20,243 bases of DNA, taken from IMG/VR virus record IMGVR_UViG_3300037070_002162, positions 1 through 20,243 of that record, one strand, 5' to 3'. Below the pieces are notes generated by a model. The model was not told the origin of the DNA, made no database searches, and saw only the letters and a list, made by a program, of their open reading frames with translations. Origin of the DNA: a virus. Both the position numbers and the translations under genes were made by a program. The stretch's first letter is position 1, and the number at the start of each line of letters is the position of its first letter. Of this stretch, positions 1 to 7,604 are shown in pieces.

Positions 1-754
1 CTAAGCCGCCCGGTAGGGTGTCGTCGGTCGTAGTCTCTACGGCGTCCCCGTCCTCCAGGCCGTGTGCGGCGGACGTGAAGATGTTCGTGGTAGCGTCGAC
101 CGTGAAGGTGTCAGACGTCTGGGTGACCGCCGCGGTGTACACCCGGCCCGCTTCTGCCGTCATGTCGCGGAAGTATACGAAGGCTTCTGCCGCCGTCGAC
201 ACAGTATAGTCAATGGTGACATCCAGCGTGCTGGTGTCGATCTGCACGTCGTCCGGCAGCAAGGCGATGTTGGACTGCTCAAACTGGGCCGTGGATTCCG
301 CCAGACCTACCCAAAGGGCTGAGGTGTCAATGCCGTGTGAGGCCCCAGACTTGGTCAGGGTGCCTGAGGGAGGCGACAGGGTGTCCCGGGAAGATACTGA
401 AAAACTCGAATAGTAGTGAGCCGAGTCAGCAACGTCGAAGTCTCCGGCCTGAGACTCGGCGATCCGGCCGTATGCGATCAACGGCCCGCGCGTGGCGTTC
501 GTGAGATCGAGGGTGTTGGCTTGGTCCAGCTGAAACCGAATCGCCGTGCCGGAGTGATCCAGGCGGGTGACGCGTAGCGGCAGCCAGCCGTAGTACCCCT
601 CGTAGCCGTGCCGCGTGGACAGCTTGCCGTTGGCATTGGTATCCACGTTTTGCAGATCTTCGGCGCACCCGTCCGGCATCGACCCCTTCGCACTGAAGGT
701 GTCTATGCCCCGGGCCAAGTCTTTTTTGGTGATAGAGACTTTTGGAACAGCCAT
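1..754 (-). CDS. Probable tail nozzle/stopper-like virion protein (partial, N-terminal 251 residues)
   Basis: An open frame starts at the ATG at 754 and runs without a stop to the left window edge, so only the N-terminal half or so is present. It begins MAVPKVSITKKDLARG and continues with a segment reading ENVDT-like 'LQNVDTNANGKLSTRHGYEG', a pattern common near the start of short-tail nozzle/stopper proteins, which are rich in beta strands and list features of their bound segments. The rest is Thr/Asp/Val-rich and looks like beta structure. A Shine-Dalgarno-like AGGA lies 7 bases before the ATG. It follows the adaptor gene by 12 bases in the same operon, the position of the nozzle gene in podovirus modules. 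The function is inferred from position and general character; another virion protein is possible. Confidence 0.6.
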   Translation of the reverse strand, partial: MAVPKVSITKKDLARGIDTFSAKGSMPDGCAEDLQNVDTNANGKLSTRHGYEGYYGWLPLRVTRLDHSGTAIRFQLDQANTLDLTNATRGPLIAYGRIAESQAGDFDVADSAHYYSSFSVSSRDTLSPPSGTLTKSGASHGIDTSALWVGLAESTAQFEQSNIALLPDDVQIDTSTLDVTIDYTVSTAAEAFVYFRDMTAEAGRVYTAAVTQTSDTFTVDATTNIFTSAAHGLEDGDAVETTTDDTLPGGL

Positions 755-766
755 GAAAGATCCTGG

Positions 767-1738
767 TTAGCGGTAACGCTGGAGCGGAGACAGTCGGCGG
801 CCCCAGTACGGGGAGCGCTTCTCGACCCGGCGGGTCGCTTCGCGGCCGGCCCACATCGACTTGACGTCGTCCTCAAGTTCTTTGAGGGCGGCGTAGTCTT
901 CTTGCGACGGCTCGGTCGTCTTGCGTTTCAGTTCCACCACGGCGTACTGAACCAGATAGTCGTAGTAGTCTTGGAGTAGGGTGGGCACCGCGGTCCCATT
1001 GGCAATGCACACGTAGTCGTCTTGATTGACGGTGGTATCGCCGGTAGTTGGGATGGCAACGGCCACGGTCTGACCAAACACGGTAACACGATCCAGGCCA
1101 GTAGTTTTGTGGGTAATCGCAAGATTGTCCTCGTCGATCCCATTGACCTGCAGGGTGACCTTTACCAGTCCGGTCGTACCGTCGACCACATTAATGAACG
1201 CTTTCAGTGCATTAATGTTGGTCGTCAGGTCCGACCCGAGCGCGTCGAGATACAGCCGGTTGCTGGCGACGTCGACCGTTGTGATGCGGCCCTGGGACTT
1301 GACCAGCTCGGGGGGCCGAACCTGGTACCGGATGCGGACGGTCGTGCCCGTTCGGGGCGTAGGATACAGCCGGAGCTTGTTGGCGACCTGAGCGTAGTAC
1401 AAGGGGATCGAGCTGGTGGTGGAGTCGTTGTCATACTCCGTCATCTGACGCAGCTCGGCGGGCTCGACCGGGTAAGTCACCCCACCCGATACCGCCACAA
1501 CCTCGTTCACGACTAGGCCAAACGCTTGTTCGGGGATGGTGAATTCGCGGGTGCCGTCGCCGGTCAGCTCGACCTCGCGCTTGAAGATCGGCGCGTACCG
1601 ACGGCCGGCCAACCGCACCAGCTTCTGCTGGCCGCGATTGAGCGCCTGCAGGATGACCGGGTCAGTCAGATCCGTGGTGTTTTCCTCGTCCATTTGACTG
1701 CGGACTTGGGAAAGCAACTCGTCGGTAGTGATTGCCAT
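767..1738 (-). CDS. Head-tail adaptor (connector) protein
   Basis: A 323-residue protein. Its N-terminus (TTDELLSQVRSQMDEEN, then a helical segment ending in RLAGRRYAP) and the following beta-rich domain match the general build of adaptor proteins of short-tailed phages (SU10-adaptor/gp4-like families), which bind under the portal ring and join it to the tail nozzle. The C-terminal part (about 255-323) is helical and charged, with YLVQYAVVELKRKTTEPS and a Trp/Arg-rich tail. The ATG overlaps the stop of the upstream frame as TAATG, and GGGAG stands 7 bases before it. The next gene begins 12 bases after its stop. The family call is from recalled sequence character and operon position, with no search behind it. 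Confidence 0.7.
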   Translation of the reverse strand: MAITTDELLSQVRSQMDEENTTDLTDPVILQALNRGQQKLVRLAGRRYAPIFKREVELTGDGTREFTIPEQAFGLVVNEVVAVSGGVTYPVEPAELRQMTEYDNDSTTSSIPLYYAQVANKLRLYPTPRTGTTVRIRYQVRPPELVKSQGRITTVDVASNRLYLDALGSDLTTNINALKAFINVVDGTTGLVKVTLQVNGIDEDNLAITHKTTGLDRVTVFGQTVAVAIPTTGDTTVNQDDYVCIANGTAVPTLLQDYYDYLVQYAVVELKRKTTEPSQEDYAALKELEDDVKSMWAGREATRRVEKRSPYWGRRLSPLQRYR

Positions 1739-1902
1739 TAACTAGCTCCCTGCACCCAGACGGGGCGATCGGCCGAGTCATCGTCGTTCTCGGTCTCTTG
1801 GCCGTTGGCTGCGTCCTCCTTTTGGAGTTGGCGGCCCTTGGCTTTCTTGCGGCGGCGCTCGGTTTCCAGTTCGTCATCCTCAGGCGGCGAGCCCTTCAGC
1901 AT
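1738..1902 (-). CDS. Downstream ORF, probable -1 frameshift extension of the acidic protein
   Basis: A frame open from a TGA near 2092 to the TAA at 1738-1740. Its first canonical start is the ATG at 1902, which would give 54 residues (MLKGSPPEDDELETERRRKK, then a Lys/Gln-rich linker and an acidic tail ending WVQGAS). No Shine-Dalgarno sequence precedes that ATG, unlike almost every other gene here. The frame is protein-like well upstream of the ATG, back to a CCCAAAG heptamer at 1944-1950 in the preceding gene. Its stop overlaps the adaptor start as TAATG, the junction style used across the operon, which supports real translation. It may therefore be made mainly as a C-terminal extension by -1 frameshifting rather than alone. 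Confidence 0.5.
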   Translation of the reverse strand: MLKGSPPEDDELETERRRKKAKGRQLQKEDAANGQETENDDDSADRPVWVQGAS

Positions 1903-1919
1903 GCTGACGAACGCGGACT

Positions 1920-2168
1920 TTACATCCGAGGACCGCCCTTCCGCTTTGGGGGCGGGGGAACCTCCTCGTCGGACTCGGACGGCTCGGCCATGTCTTCGTC
2001 GAGCGATTCCATCTCGCCCATGTCCATGGCGGTGTCTTCTTCGTCGGCCGACATGTCGCCGCCGTCGGCATACGAGGCGTCGAGGATGTCGTCAAGCATC
2101 GGCTCGTCGTTTAGCTCCGGGTACGCCCTTTTCAGCTCAGCGATGAGCTTCTTGACTTGTGCTGGCAT
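1920..2168 (-). CDS. Small acidic phage protein, zero-frame product
   Basis: An 82-residue protein. The first 20 residues form a basic helix (MPAQVKKLIAELKRAYPELN); residues 21-69 are strongly acidic with several Met; residues 70-74 read V then four prolines; a short basic end follows (KRKGGPRM). The start is ATG with GGAG 6 to 7 bases upstream. Codons 74-75 form part of the heptamer C-CCA-AAG, a canonical X-XXY-YYZ slippery sequence. A -1 slip there would replace the last 7 residues by 68 others and give a 143-residue protein. I do not recognise the family. The position next to the adaptor and the lysis-like gene suggests a virion or assembly role, but nothing in the sequence proves it. Confidence 0.75.
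   Translation of the reverse strand: MPAQVKKLIAELKRAYPELNDEPMLDDILDASYADGGDMSADEEDTAMDMGEMESLDEDMAEPSESDEEVPPPPKRKGGPRM
1944..1950 (-). promoter_or_regulatory. Putative -1 ribosomal frameshift site (CCCAAAG)
   Basis: On the minus strand the zero-frame codons are CCC-CCA-AAG, giving the heptamer C-CCA-AAG. After a -1 slip both tRNAs re-pair as CCC and AAA. It follows four consecutive proline codons, which slow ribosomes. Five bases that can pair (GCGGA with TCCGC) begin right at the site, giving a weak downstream stem. The -1 frame is open from here to the adaptor start. Seen: the heptamer, the polyproline run and the open frame. Inferred: that slippage really occurs. Confidence 0.45.
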
Positions 2169-2185
2169 TTCTCACTCCGTTCGAA

Positions 2186-2467
2186 TTAAGGCCAGGTAAG
2201 GCCAAGTAGGTTTGCGAGGCCGATCATGGCCGTGATTCCTAAACACAACGATATCACAATCTTGGCTGCTTTACCAGGCAAAAGTGCTGCCGCTACATTT
2301 TCTTCAGCACGGCCCAGTCGCCCCTCCACCGCTTCCACCCGGCGTGCCGTCGCTTCCGTTGTCGCCTCAACGCGGGCAACGGAGACCTTGACGTCCGAGA
2401 GTATCTCGCCTTGCCGGGTGACGGCGTCGCGAAGCCACGCGTGATATTCATTCAGGTCGTCGCTCAT
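2186..2467 (-). CDS. Coiled-coil, C-terminally membrane-anchored protein (XhlA-like, lysis-associated candidate)
   Basis: A 93-residue protein. Residues about 10-62 have heptad-like spacing of Val/Ala/Leu with many Glu/Arg (VKVSVARVEATTEATARRVE), typical of a coiled coil. Residues about 68-92 form one hydrophobic membrane segment (KIVISLCLGITAMIGLANLL). This is the build of XhlA/haemolysin-like phage proteins that sit beside holins and help lysis. The start overlaps the stop of the upstream gene as ATGA and has little Shine-Dalgarno sequence of its own, so it is probably translated by coupling. No holin or endolysin partner is visible in the window. A tail-anchored virion protein is the main alternative. 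Confidence 0.6.
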   Translation of the reverse strand: MSDDLNEYHAWLRDAVTRQGEILSDVKVSVARVEATTEATARRVEAVEGRLGRAEENVAAALLPGKAAKIVISLCLGITAMIGLANLLGLTWP

Positions 2468-2700
2468 ATGGATGCAGCTGGAGGCATTACTTCCAGGTCC
2501 TCTTCAGTGAGTTCGTCTTCCGGCTTTCGTCGTTTGGGTCTGGCAGGGAAGATGGGCATGGGACCTCCCGGTCCCGCAGCCGGCGGCCCAACAAAGTCCG
2601 GATCCTCTTCCGCCCCAATCTCTTCCTGAGGATCTGAGCCAAATAACGTGTCCAGCTCTTCTTGGGTCGGCGGCTCCGGCATTTTACGGGGACGTTTCAT
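2464..2700 (-). CDS. Small Pro/Glu-rich hypothetical phage protein
   Basis: A 78-residue, unstructured-looking protein with a basic start (MKRPRKMPEPPTQEELD), an acidic middle (residues 20-35), a Pro/Gly stretch (PPAAGPGGPMPIFPARPKRR) and an acidic end. GAGG lies 7 bases before the ATG, and both ends overlap neighbours as ATGA. I do not recognise it. Together with the two acidic frames further down the operon it forms a cluster of short charged disordered proteins between the lipoprotein and the adaptor. Their conserved position suggests virion or assembly accessory factors, which is inference only. Confidence 0.65.
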   Translation of the reverse strand: MKRPRKMPEPPTQEELDTLFGSDPQEEIGAEEDPDFVGPPAAGPGGPMPIFPARPKRRKPEDELTEEDLEVMPPAASI

Positions 2701-3623
2701 GGTTTACCTCGAAGAATACGATCCAACAACAGCAGGTCACCGCCCGAGTGGGTGGCCCCGCGCTCGGGACACGGCACCCAGCCGTCGGCACCCGAGTCTT
2801 CCATGGTCACCCAGGCCGCGCACCGGTCGGCGCTGGTCGGCAGTCGGTCAGTCGGCCACATCCGCACGCCGGTCTCGTTGGTCAGCAGGACGTCCAGCCC
2901 TTGGGGGTCGGCCCCCAGCCAGCGCATCGCGGCCACGTAGAACAAGGGATTCCAGTCTTCGCGGGTCAGGTGGCGGCGTAGACAATCAGCCCCTTCCTCG
3001 GGGATCTGTCCGTGGATTTCGCCCCACAGCAGGATTTGCAGGACCTGCAGTTGCGCTTCATAACCAACCGTCTCGGAGTCCCAGGACGGTTGGATCAGAA
3101 GCGCCCAAGCTGGGGGATGTCCGCCCAATTCATATATTGTCCAGGCAAGCAGGGATAGCATGTTGGTGTTTAGTAGGGTATCGACGCCGGCCAGCCGGCC
3201 GTCACCCATAAACCAGGAGCGGCCGTTGCCATAGTCCCACAAACGGTCGACTACGTCCAGCCGGTTGGTGGTCCAAGCCCACCACAGCACACTCAGGATG
3301 GCGTCCCGGGAGATGGTGGAGCGAGACTGCTTATTGGCCCAGCATTCGGGGTAAGTGGTCGGTCGCCGTAACCAACGTCCGGGGGACTGCTCGGCGGTCT
3401 CCAGCTGGACTGGGGCGCCGCTCGCGGCCAGCAAGCCGGAGTACGTGGTGGCGTCGCAGTGTTCGACGTCGGCAAATCCAAAAGGATCCACAGCCGCGGG
3501 TTCTAGGGTGCGATACAGCTCCGCCCGAAGGGCGAGGGCTGGAGGCGTATTGGTGGGAGTGCTGGTGTGCTCTTTGCCACATCCCAGCAAGAAACCCAAA
3601 CAAACAAGTAGGGTTTTGTTCAT
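2697..3623 (-). CDS. Phage-encoded lipoprotein of unknown function
   Basis: A 308-residue protein with a short signal sequence and lipobox: MNKTLLVCLGFLLGC, with the acylated Cys expected at residue 15 and Gly at +2, so no Asp inner-membrane retention signal. A Ser/Thr/Pro linker follows to about residue 30. The rest is Trp- and Leu-rich with repeated helical stretches (for example ILSVLWWAWTTNRLDVVDRL and LFYVAAMRWLGADPQ), suggesting an alpha-solenoid. The start overlaps the fibre stop as TAATG, with AGGA upstream. Known phage lipoproteins include outer spanins and superinfection-exclusion proteins that block receptors; this one is much larger than typical spanins. Its site directly behind the fibre makes a receptor-blocking or cell-envelope role attractive, but that is inference. 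Confidence 0.7.
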   Translation of the reverse strand: MNKTLLVCLGFLLGCGKEHTSTPTNTPPALALRAELYRTLEPAAVDPFGFADVEHCDATTYSGLLAASGAPVQLETAEQSPGRWLRRPTTYPECWANKQSRSTISRDAILSVLWWAWTTNRLDVVDRLWDYGNGRSWFMGDGRLAGVDTLLNTNMLSLLAWTIYELGGHPPAWALLIQPSWDSETVGYEAQLQVLQILLWGEIHGQIPEEGADCLRRHLTREDWNPLFYVAAMRWLGADPQGLDVLLTNETGVRMWPTDRLPTSADRCAAWVTMEDSGADGWVPCPERGATHSGGDLLLLDRILRGKP

Positions 3624-6600
3624 TAGCGCATCCTACGAGCGCGAATTGACCCAAACAGCTGCACAGTGCCAGTGCCGTGAGTGAAGCTGGCGATGGCCTT
3701 CAGATAGTAGGTCGTTGTCGCAGTGATAGAGACGCGGAAAGTGGGGAGTACAAGAGAGATGTCGTTCGATGCAGCAAACGTAGCGGCTAGCTGGTTCGTG
3801 TTGCGGTTCAGGTCTCTACCAGTCGTGCTGGTGCCGATGGCCGTTCCAATCCAAGCGCTGGCGCTAGAGAGCGTATCTGGTGCGCCTCCACCAAGCTCAA
3901 AGCGCACAACACCACCGATGTCCCAGTCGCCGGCAGTTAGTGTGATGCCAGTCTCACCAGTCGTTGTGTTCGTGCCGAACGTTGCGTTGACGTCAACCGA
4001 GCCTGTAAAAACACCACCCGAAGACGTTTCAACAGAGAGCGCAGAAGAGCGGACGTTTTCCAGGTACTCACCCACGTACCCAGTAGCAGCACTGTCGTTG
4101 GTGTTGGTGCCCAACAGCTGTCCAGCGTTCTTAACGAGACCGGAGTGAGTCTGCGTGACTTCACCAAAGCCTACAGCAGCACCAGCAGCCTTCTTCTTCA
4201 CACGCCAGTAGCTAGTGCTGGGCCAGTCCACAGCAGGGGCATCGTCGTTGGCGATGTTCTGGTATCGCGCAAAGTAGACTCGGACGGATGTTGCGCCACT
4301 GCTGTCGATGTATGCACCAGAACCACCCGAAAGTGATCCAGCAGCAGACATCATGTTTTGTACTGCTGCGTTACTGATTACGGCGTTTGCAGCAGGGTAC
4401 CAGACGCTTTGATTCTCAGAGTATTCCAGGCTGATCTCATCCGTGGCCCGGATAGTCGTTTGGAACGTGACTGTCTTGATGCGAGTGGTAGTTAGTGCTC
4501 CGCCCATGATCGCGCCGCCAGGGCCGTACACGGTAGTGCTGTCGTTGGCGTCCCAGGTGCCAGCGACGGCGGCATACTCAACGTCGTTCTGGGCTACGTT
4601 GATCGTGCCGCTACCAGTCCACTCGGCAATGGGGATCTTGGCTGTAAAACCAATAGTGTCGCCACTAGCGATCGTTACAGGAGCTGCATCAGTCAACAGG
4701 CCACCAGCAACCTCACCAGGCTCACCACCATACTGAACAGTTAACTGCGTAGTGGAATTGTTGTAAACCACCAACGCTGACCGATTCTGTTGGGCTGAGG
4801 CGTCATCAAAGAAGCCAACACCAAGGGGTGTATTGCCAGACGACGGCAGTGCCGCGGTGTCTATAGTGAACCCAGACGGCAGCTCAAAGCGAAACGAACC
4901 CGCGCCGGTGGTCCCGCCAGAGGCAGTCCAAAAGGCGTACAGGTTCATGTACTGACCTTCGCGGTAGTAGTAGGTCTGCGAAAGCGTGCCAGCTACGTTC
5001 GTTGTAGTCCCATTCTTGACTGTCAGCGTGATAGCTGTAGGAGGGCCAACTATAGCACCCTGTGGCTGTGTGCCCGGTCCAACCACCACGTCACTGATGA
5101 CAATGCCGCCGTCGGTGGTCATGTCCCCAGTGGCGCGGATCACTAGCGACAGGGTCGCCGTGGTGCTCGCATCGAAGCTGGTAGTGAACACCCCGTCAGC
5201 AGCAGGGATGGCAGTAGTAACAGGCGTGTGAAGGAACGTGGTCCTGTCGGCCTGCGTGGTGATGCCCACCGCCAGCTGCCCAGCAGTGTAGGTCCCCGTG
5301 GTCTTCTGCGCCCAGGAAATCTTGAGCTTCTTGGACAGGTCTACATCATCAAGTGTGAAGTCGTAATAGACGTAGTCCGCCACCGACTGCGTGTTGGCAT
5401 CGGCGGTGATCTTGATACCACTGCCGGTAGTAAACTCGCGAGGAAGATCAGCCGCCGTCGTGGTCGTCGCCACATCGAGATCGCCAACATTGGCCCAACC
5501 ACTGGCCGTACTGGTCCCCTGGACGTAGTTCTTCTCACCAGCACCAGCACCAACAGCACTTTCTGTGCCGTCGCTGTTCTTCTGATACAGTTTCTTGTCG
5601 GTCTTGGCGTAAACACTGACACGCCCGGAGGCAGGAGTGCCTGGGGCCGTCTGCTCCACAAACTCAAGGCCACCGTCTTCTCCGACCGCAACGCGAGTCG
5701 TGAGGGCATTCGCTGAACTACCGCTGCCGCCGGCCGCTGCGGTCTGCAGCTTCAGCTCGCCGCCCACGCCGGTACCCGTACCCGCGCCCGCCGCGAGGAT
5801 CAAATCAGCGCCAGCCACGTTGCTGCCGCTGCCGGTGGTGCCGTTGATCGTCACTGACGTCGGCGTGGCGTGAGTTAGGCCCTTGCCAAAGTAGACCGAA
5901 TTGATTGGGTATCCAGACGATCCAGCTACGAAGGTGTTGCTGGCAGTGGTTGTGGCGTCACGCCCCAGCAGGATCGAGCCCGCAGTCGCCGCGCCAAAAG
6001 TAGTGTCTGCTCCTACCGCTACGTTACCGGCTCCGGTATCCAGTGTCAGTGCCGCCTGGTATCCAATGGCCACGTTCTTGGTGCCAGTGGTCACGTTGAC
6101 CATAGCCGACCGTCCAAGGGCCGTGTTGGAGGCCGCCGTGGAGTTATATCCGGCGGCTCGACCCACATGCACGGAGTCGTTCGACGTCGCGCTGTAGCCA
6201 GCTTCCAGGCCAACAAACACGTTGCCGGATTGATTGGTAAGGTTATGTCCTGCGTCGTAACCCAAGAGGGTATTGCCAGACCCAGACAACAAGCTGCTAC
6301 CGGCTTGCCAGCCCACCAACGTATTGGACCCGCCATCCGTAAGCGCGGCGCCCGCTCCCTTGCCGATCACCGTAAGTCGTGTGGCCGTCGTGTGGGCGGT
6401 GTTGGTAGTGTTGCCGATCCAGGTATTATCGGTACCTTTATTGTCCACGAACGTCGTGGCATCGAGCACGAACACCCCACCAGCCGTCACGTTGCCGGTA
6501 AAGGATGCCGAAGGACCGCTGACCGTTTTGTTGGTCAGGGTTTCGCTGCCGGCCAGCGTCGCCAGGGTGCCGGTAGTCGGCAACGTCAGCGCCGTAGCTC

Positions 6601-7534
6601 CCGACGTTGTAAGGGCTAGATCGTGATTACCGCTACGCGTCAGGGTGGCCGCAGTATTGTTGGCTACCCCAGTGCCGCCGTTGGCGGCGTCAAGCACGCC
6701 GGTGATACCGGTCGTGGGCAGTCCGGTGCAGTTGGTCAGCGTGCCGCTGGTGGGTGTGCCTAGGAGCGGAGCAATGAATGTGGGAGTATTGGCAAACACC
6801 AACGCTCCACTGCCGGTCTCGTCGCTGATCACCCCCGCCAACTGGGCCGACGTGGTGGCAGCAAACTGCGCCAGGGTGCTGCCGGTGTATGCCGCGGTGC
6901 CGCCGGCACCGAACACCACGGTGGAGCCGTCGCTGCCGGTGAAGGTCAGGGTGTTGCTAGCGGTCAGTGTCTTGCCGTCAGCGATCGTCAGCGTGGCCCC
7001 TGTGGCCGGAGCCGTGATGGCGACCTTGTTGATACTGGTGGCCGACGCCACCCCCAACGTAGGGGTAGTCAGAATCGGACTGGTCAGGGTCTTATTAGTG
7101 AGGGTTTCGGCGCCCGCCAGCGTGGACAGCGTGCCTGTGGTGGGCAGTGTCAGTGCCGTGGCCCCGGTCGTGGTCAAGGCAAGGTCATGGTTGCCGCTAC
7201 GGGTGAGGGTGGCTGCGGCATTATTGGCCACGCCAGTGCCGCCAAAATCCGCACCAAGCACACCCGTGATCGACCCGGCAGGAAGTCCCGTGCAGTTAGT
7301 AAGCACACCAGACACCGGCGTGCCAAGTGCCGGAGCTACCAACGTCTTGTTGGACAAAGTGTCCGTCGAGTCGGTGGACACCAAAGTCTTGGACCCGGTC
7401 TGGTTTGGGAGGGTAAACGTGGCCGTGCTGGCGTTGGCCCCCTTTTCCAGAGCGGTCTCGTCTGCTGCACCATCTTTCAGAACGATATTATCGCCTGCCT
7501 GGCGTAGACTGCCCCGACCGCGTTTCAGTCCCAT
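3623..7534 (-). CDS. Tail fibre / receptor-binding protein with repeat shaft and YadA-like head region
   Basis: A 1303-residue, Thr/Gly/Ala/Ser-rich protein. Residues about 70-150 and 256-337 are two copies of one repeat (each with GGTGVANN, TLTRSGNHDLALTT and LAGxETLTNKT), typical of collagen-like or beta-helical phage fibre shafts. Residues about 368-530 carry short repeats around NTLLGYDAGHN and NVAIGYQAAL, as in the left-handed parallel beta-roll heads of trimeric adhesins such as YadA. Later parts are mixed beta domains, including a segment around LLGTNTNDSAATGYVGEYL often met in phage fibres, and a C-terminus ending FGSIRARRMR. The ATG has GGAGG 5 bases upstream, abutting a GC-rich hairpin. 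It probably forms trimers that bind the host surface. Host receptor and any enzymatic activity cannot be read from the sequence. Confidence 0.85.
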   Translation of the reverse strand: MGLKRGRGSLRQAGDNIVLKDGAADETALEKGANASTATFTLPNQTGSKTLVSTDSTDTLSNKTLVAPALGTPVSGVLTNCTGLPAGSITGVLGADFGGTGVANNAAATLTRSGNHDLALTTTGATALTLPTTGTLSTLAGAETLTNKTLTSPILTTPTLGVASATSINKVAITAPATGATLTIADGKTLTASNTLTFTGSDGSTVVFGAGGTAAYTGSTLAQFAATTSAQLAGVISDETGSGALVFANTPTFIAPLLGTPTSGTLTNCTGLPTTGITGVLDAANGGTGVANNTAATLTRSGNHDLALTTSGATALTLPTTGTLATLAGSETLTNKTVSGPSASFTGNVTAGGVFVLDATTFVDNKGTDNTWIGNTTNTAHTTATRLTVIGKGAGAALTDGGSNTLVGWQAGSSLLSGSGNTLLGYDAGHNLTNQSGNVFVGLEAGYSATSNDSVHVGRAAGYNSTAASNTALGRSAMVNVTTGTKNVAIGYQAALTLDTGAGNVAVGADTTFGAATAGSILLGRDATTTASNTFVAGSSGYPINSVYFGKGLTHATPTSVTINGTTGSGSNVAGADLILAAGAGTGTGVGGELKLQTAAAGGSGSSANALTTRVAVGEDGGLEFVEQTAPGTPASGRVSVYAKTDKKLYQKNSDGTESAVGAGAGEKNYVQGTSTASGWANVGDLDVATTTTAADLPREFTTGSGIKITADANTQSVADYVYYDFTLDDVDLSKKLKISWAQKTTGTYTAGQLAVGITTQADRTTFLHTPVTTAIPAADGVFTTSFDASTTATLSLVIRATGDMTTDGGIVISDVVVGPGTQPQGAIVGPPTAITLTVKNGTTTNVAGTLSQTYYYREGQYMNLYAFWTASGGTTGAGSFRFELPSGFTIDTAALPSSGNTPLGVGFFDDASAQQNRSALVVYNNSTTQLTVQYGGEPGEVAGGLLTDAAPVTIASGDTIGFTAKIPIAEWTGSGTINVAQNDVEYAAVAGTWDANDSTTVYGPGGAIMGGALTTTRIKTVTFQTTIRATDEISLEYSENQSVWYPAANAVISNAAVQNMMSAAGSLSGGSGAYIDSSGATSVRVYFARYQNIANDDAPAVDWPSTSYWRVKKKAAGAAVGFGEVTQTHSGLVKNAGQLLGTNTNDSAATGYVGEYLENVRSSALSVETSSGGVFTGSVDVNATFGTNTTTGETGITLTAGDWDIGGVVRFELGGGAPDTLSSASAWIGTAIGTSTTGRDLNRNTNQLAATFAASNDISLVLPTFRVSITATTTYYLKAIASFTHGTGTVQLFGSIRARRMR

Positions 7535-7543
7535 ATAATCCTC

Positions 7544-7561
7544 CGGCGCCCGAAGGCGCCG
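7544..7561 (-). other. UUCG-loop hairpin abutting the fibre Shine-Dalgarno
   Basis: On the minus strand a perfect 7-bp stem CGGCGCC/GGCGCCG closes the very stable tetraloop TTCG. Its last G is also the first G of the fibre gene's GGAGG. There is no T-run after it, so it does not look like a terminator; a 5' stabiliser, processing end or translation-tuning element is more likely. Confidence 0.6.
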
Positions 7562-7604
7562 CCCAATGAACGGTCAAGTGCTTCGGCTACCCCAGTCGTT
7601 TCGA

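Noticed and set aside
6645-7538. Long plus-strand frame opposite the fibre gene, and similar long frames opposite portal (11693-12739), terminase (13617-14660), capsid (9044-9883) and the lectin-like gene (7566-8477)
   Set aside because: Mirror frames of GC-rich genes with biased codon use; no ribosome sites and low-complexity products.
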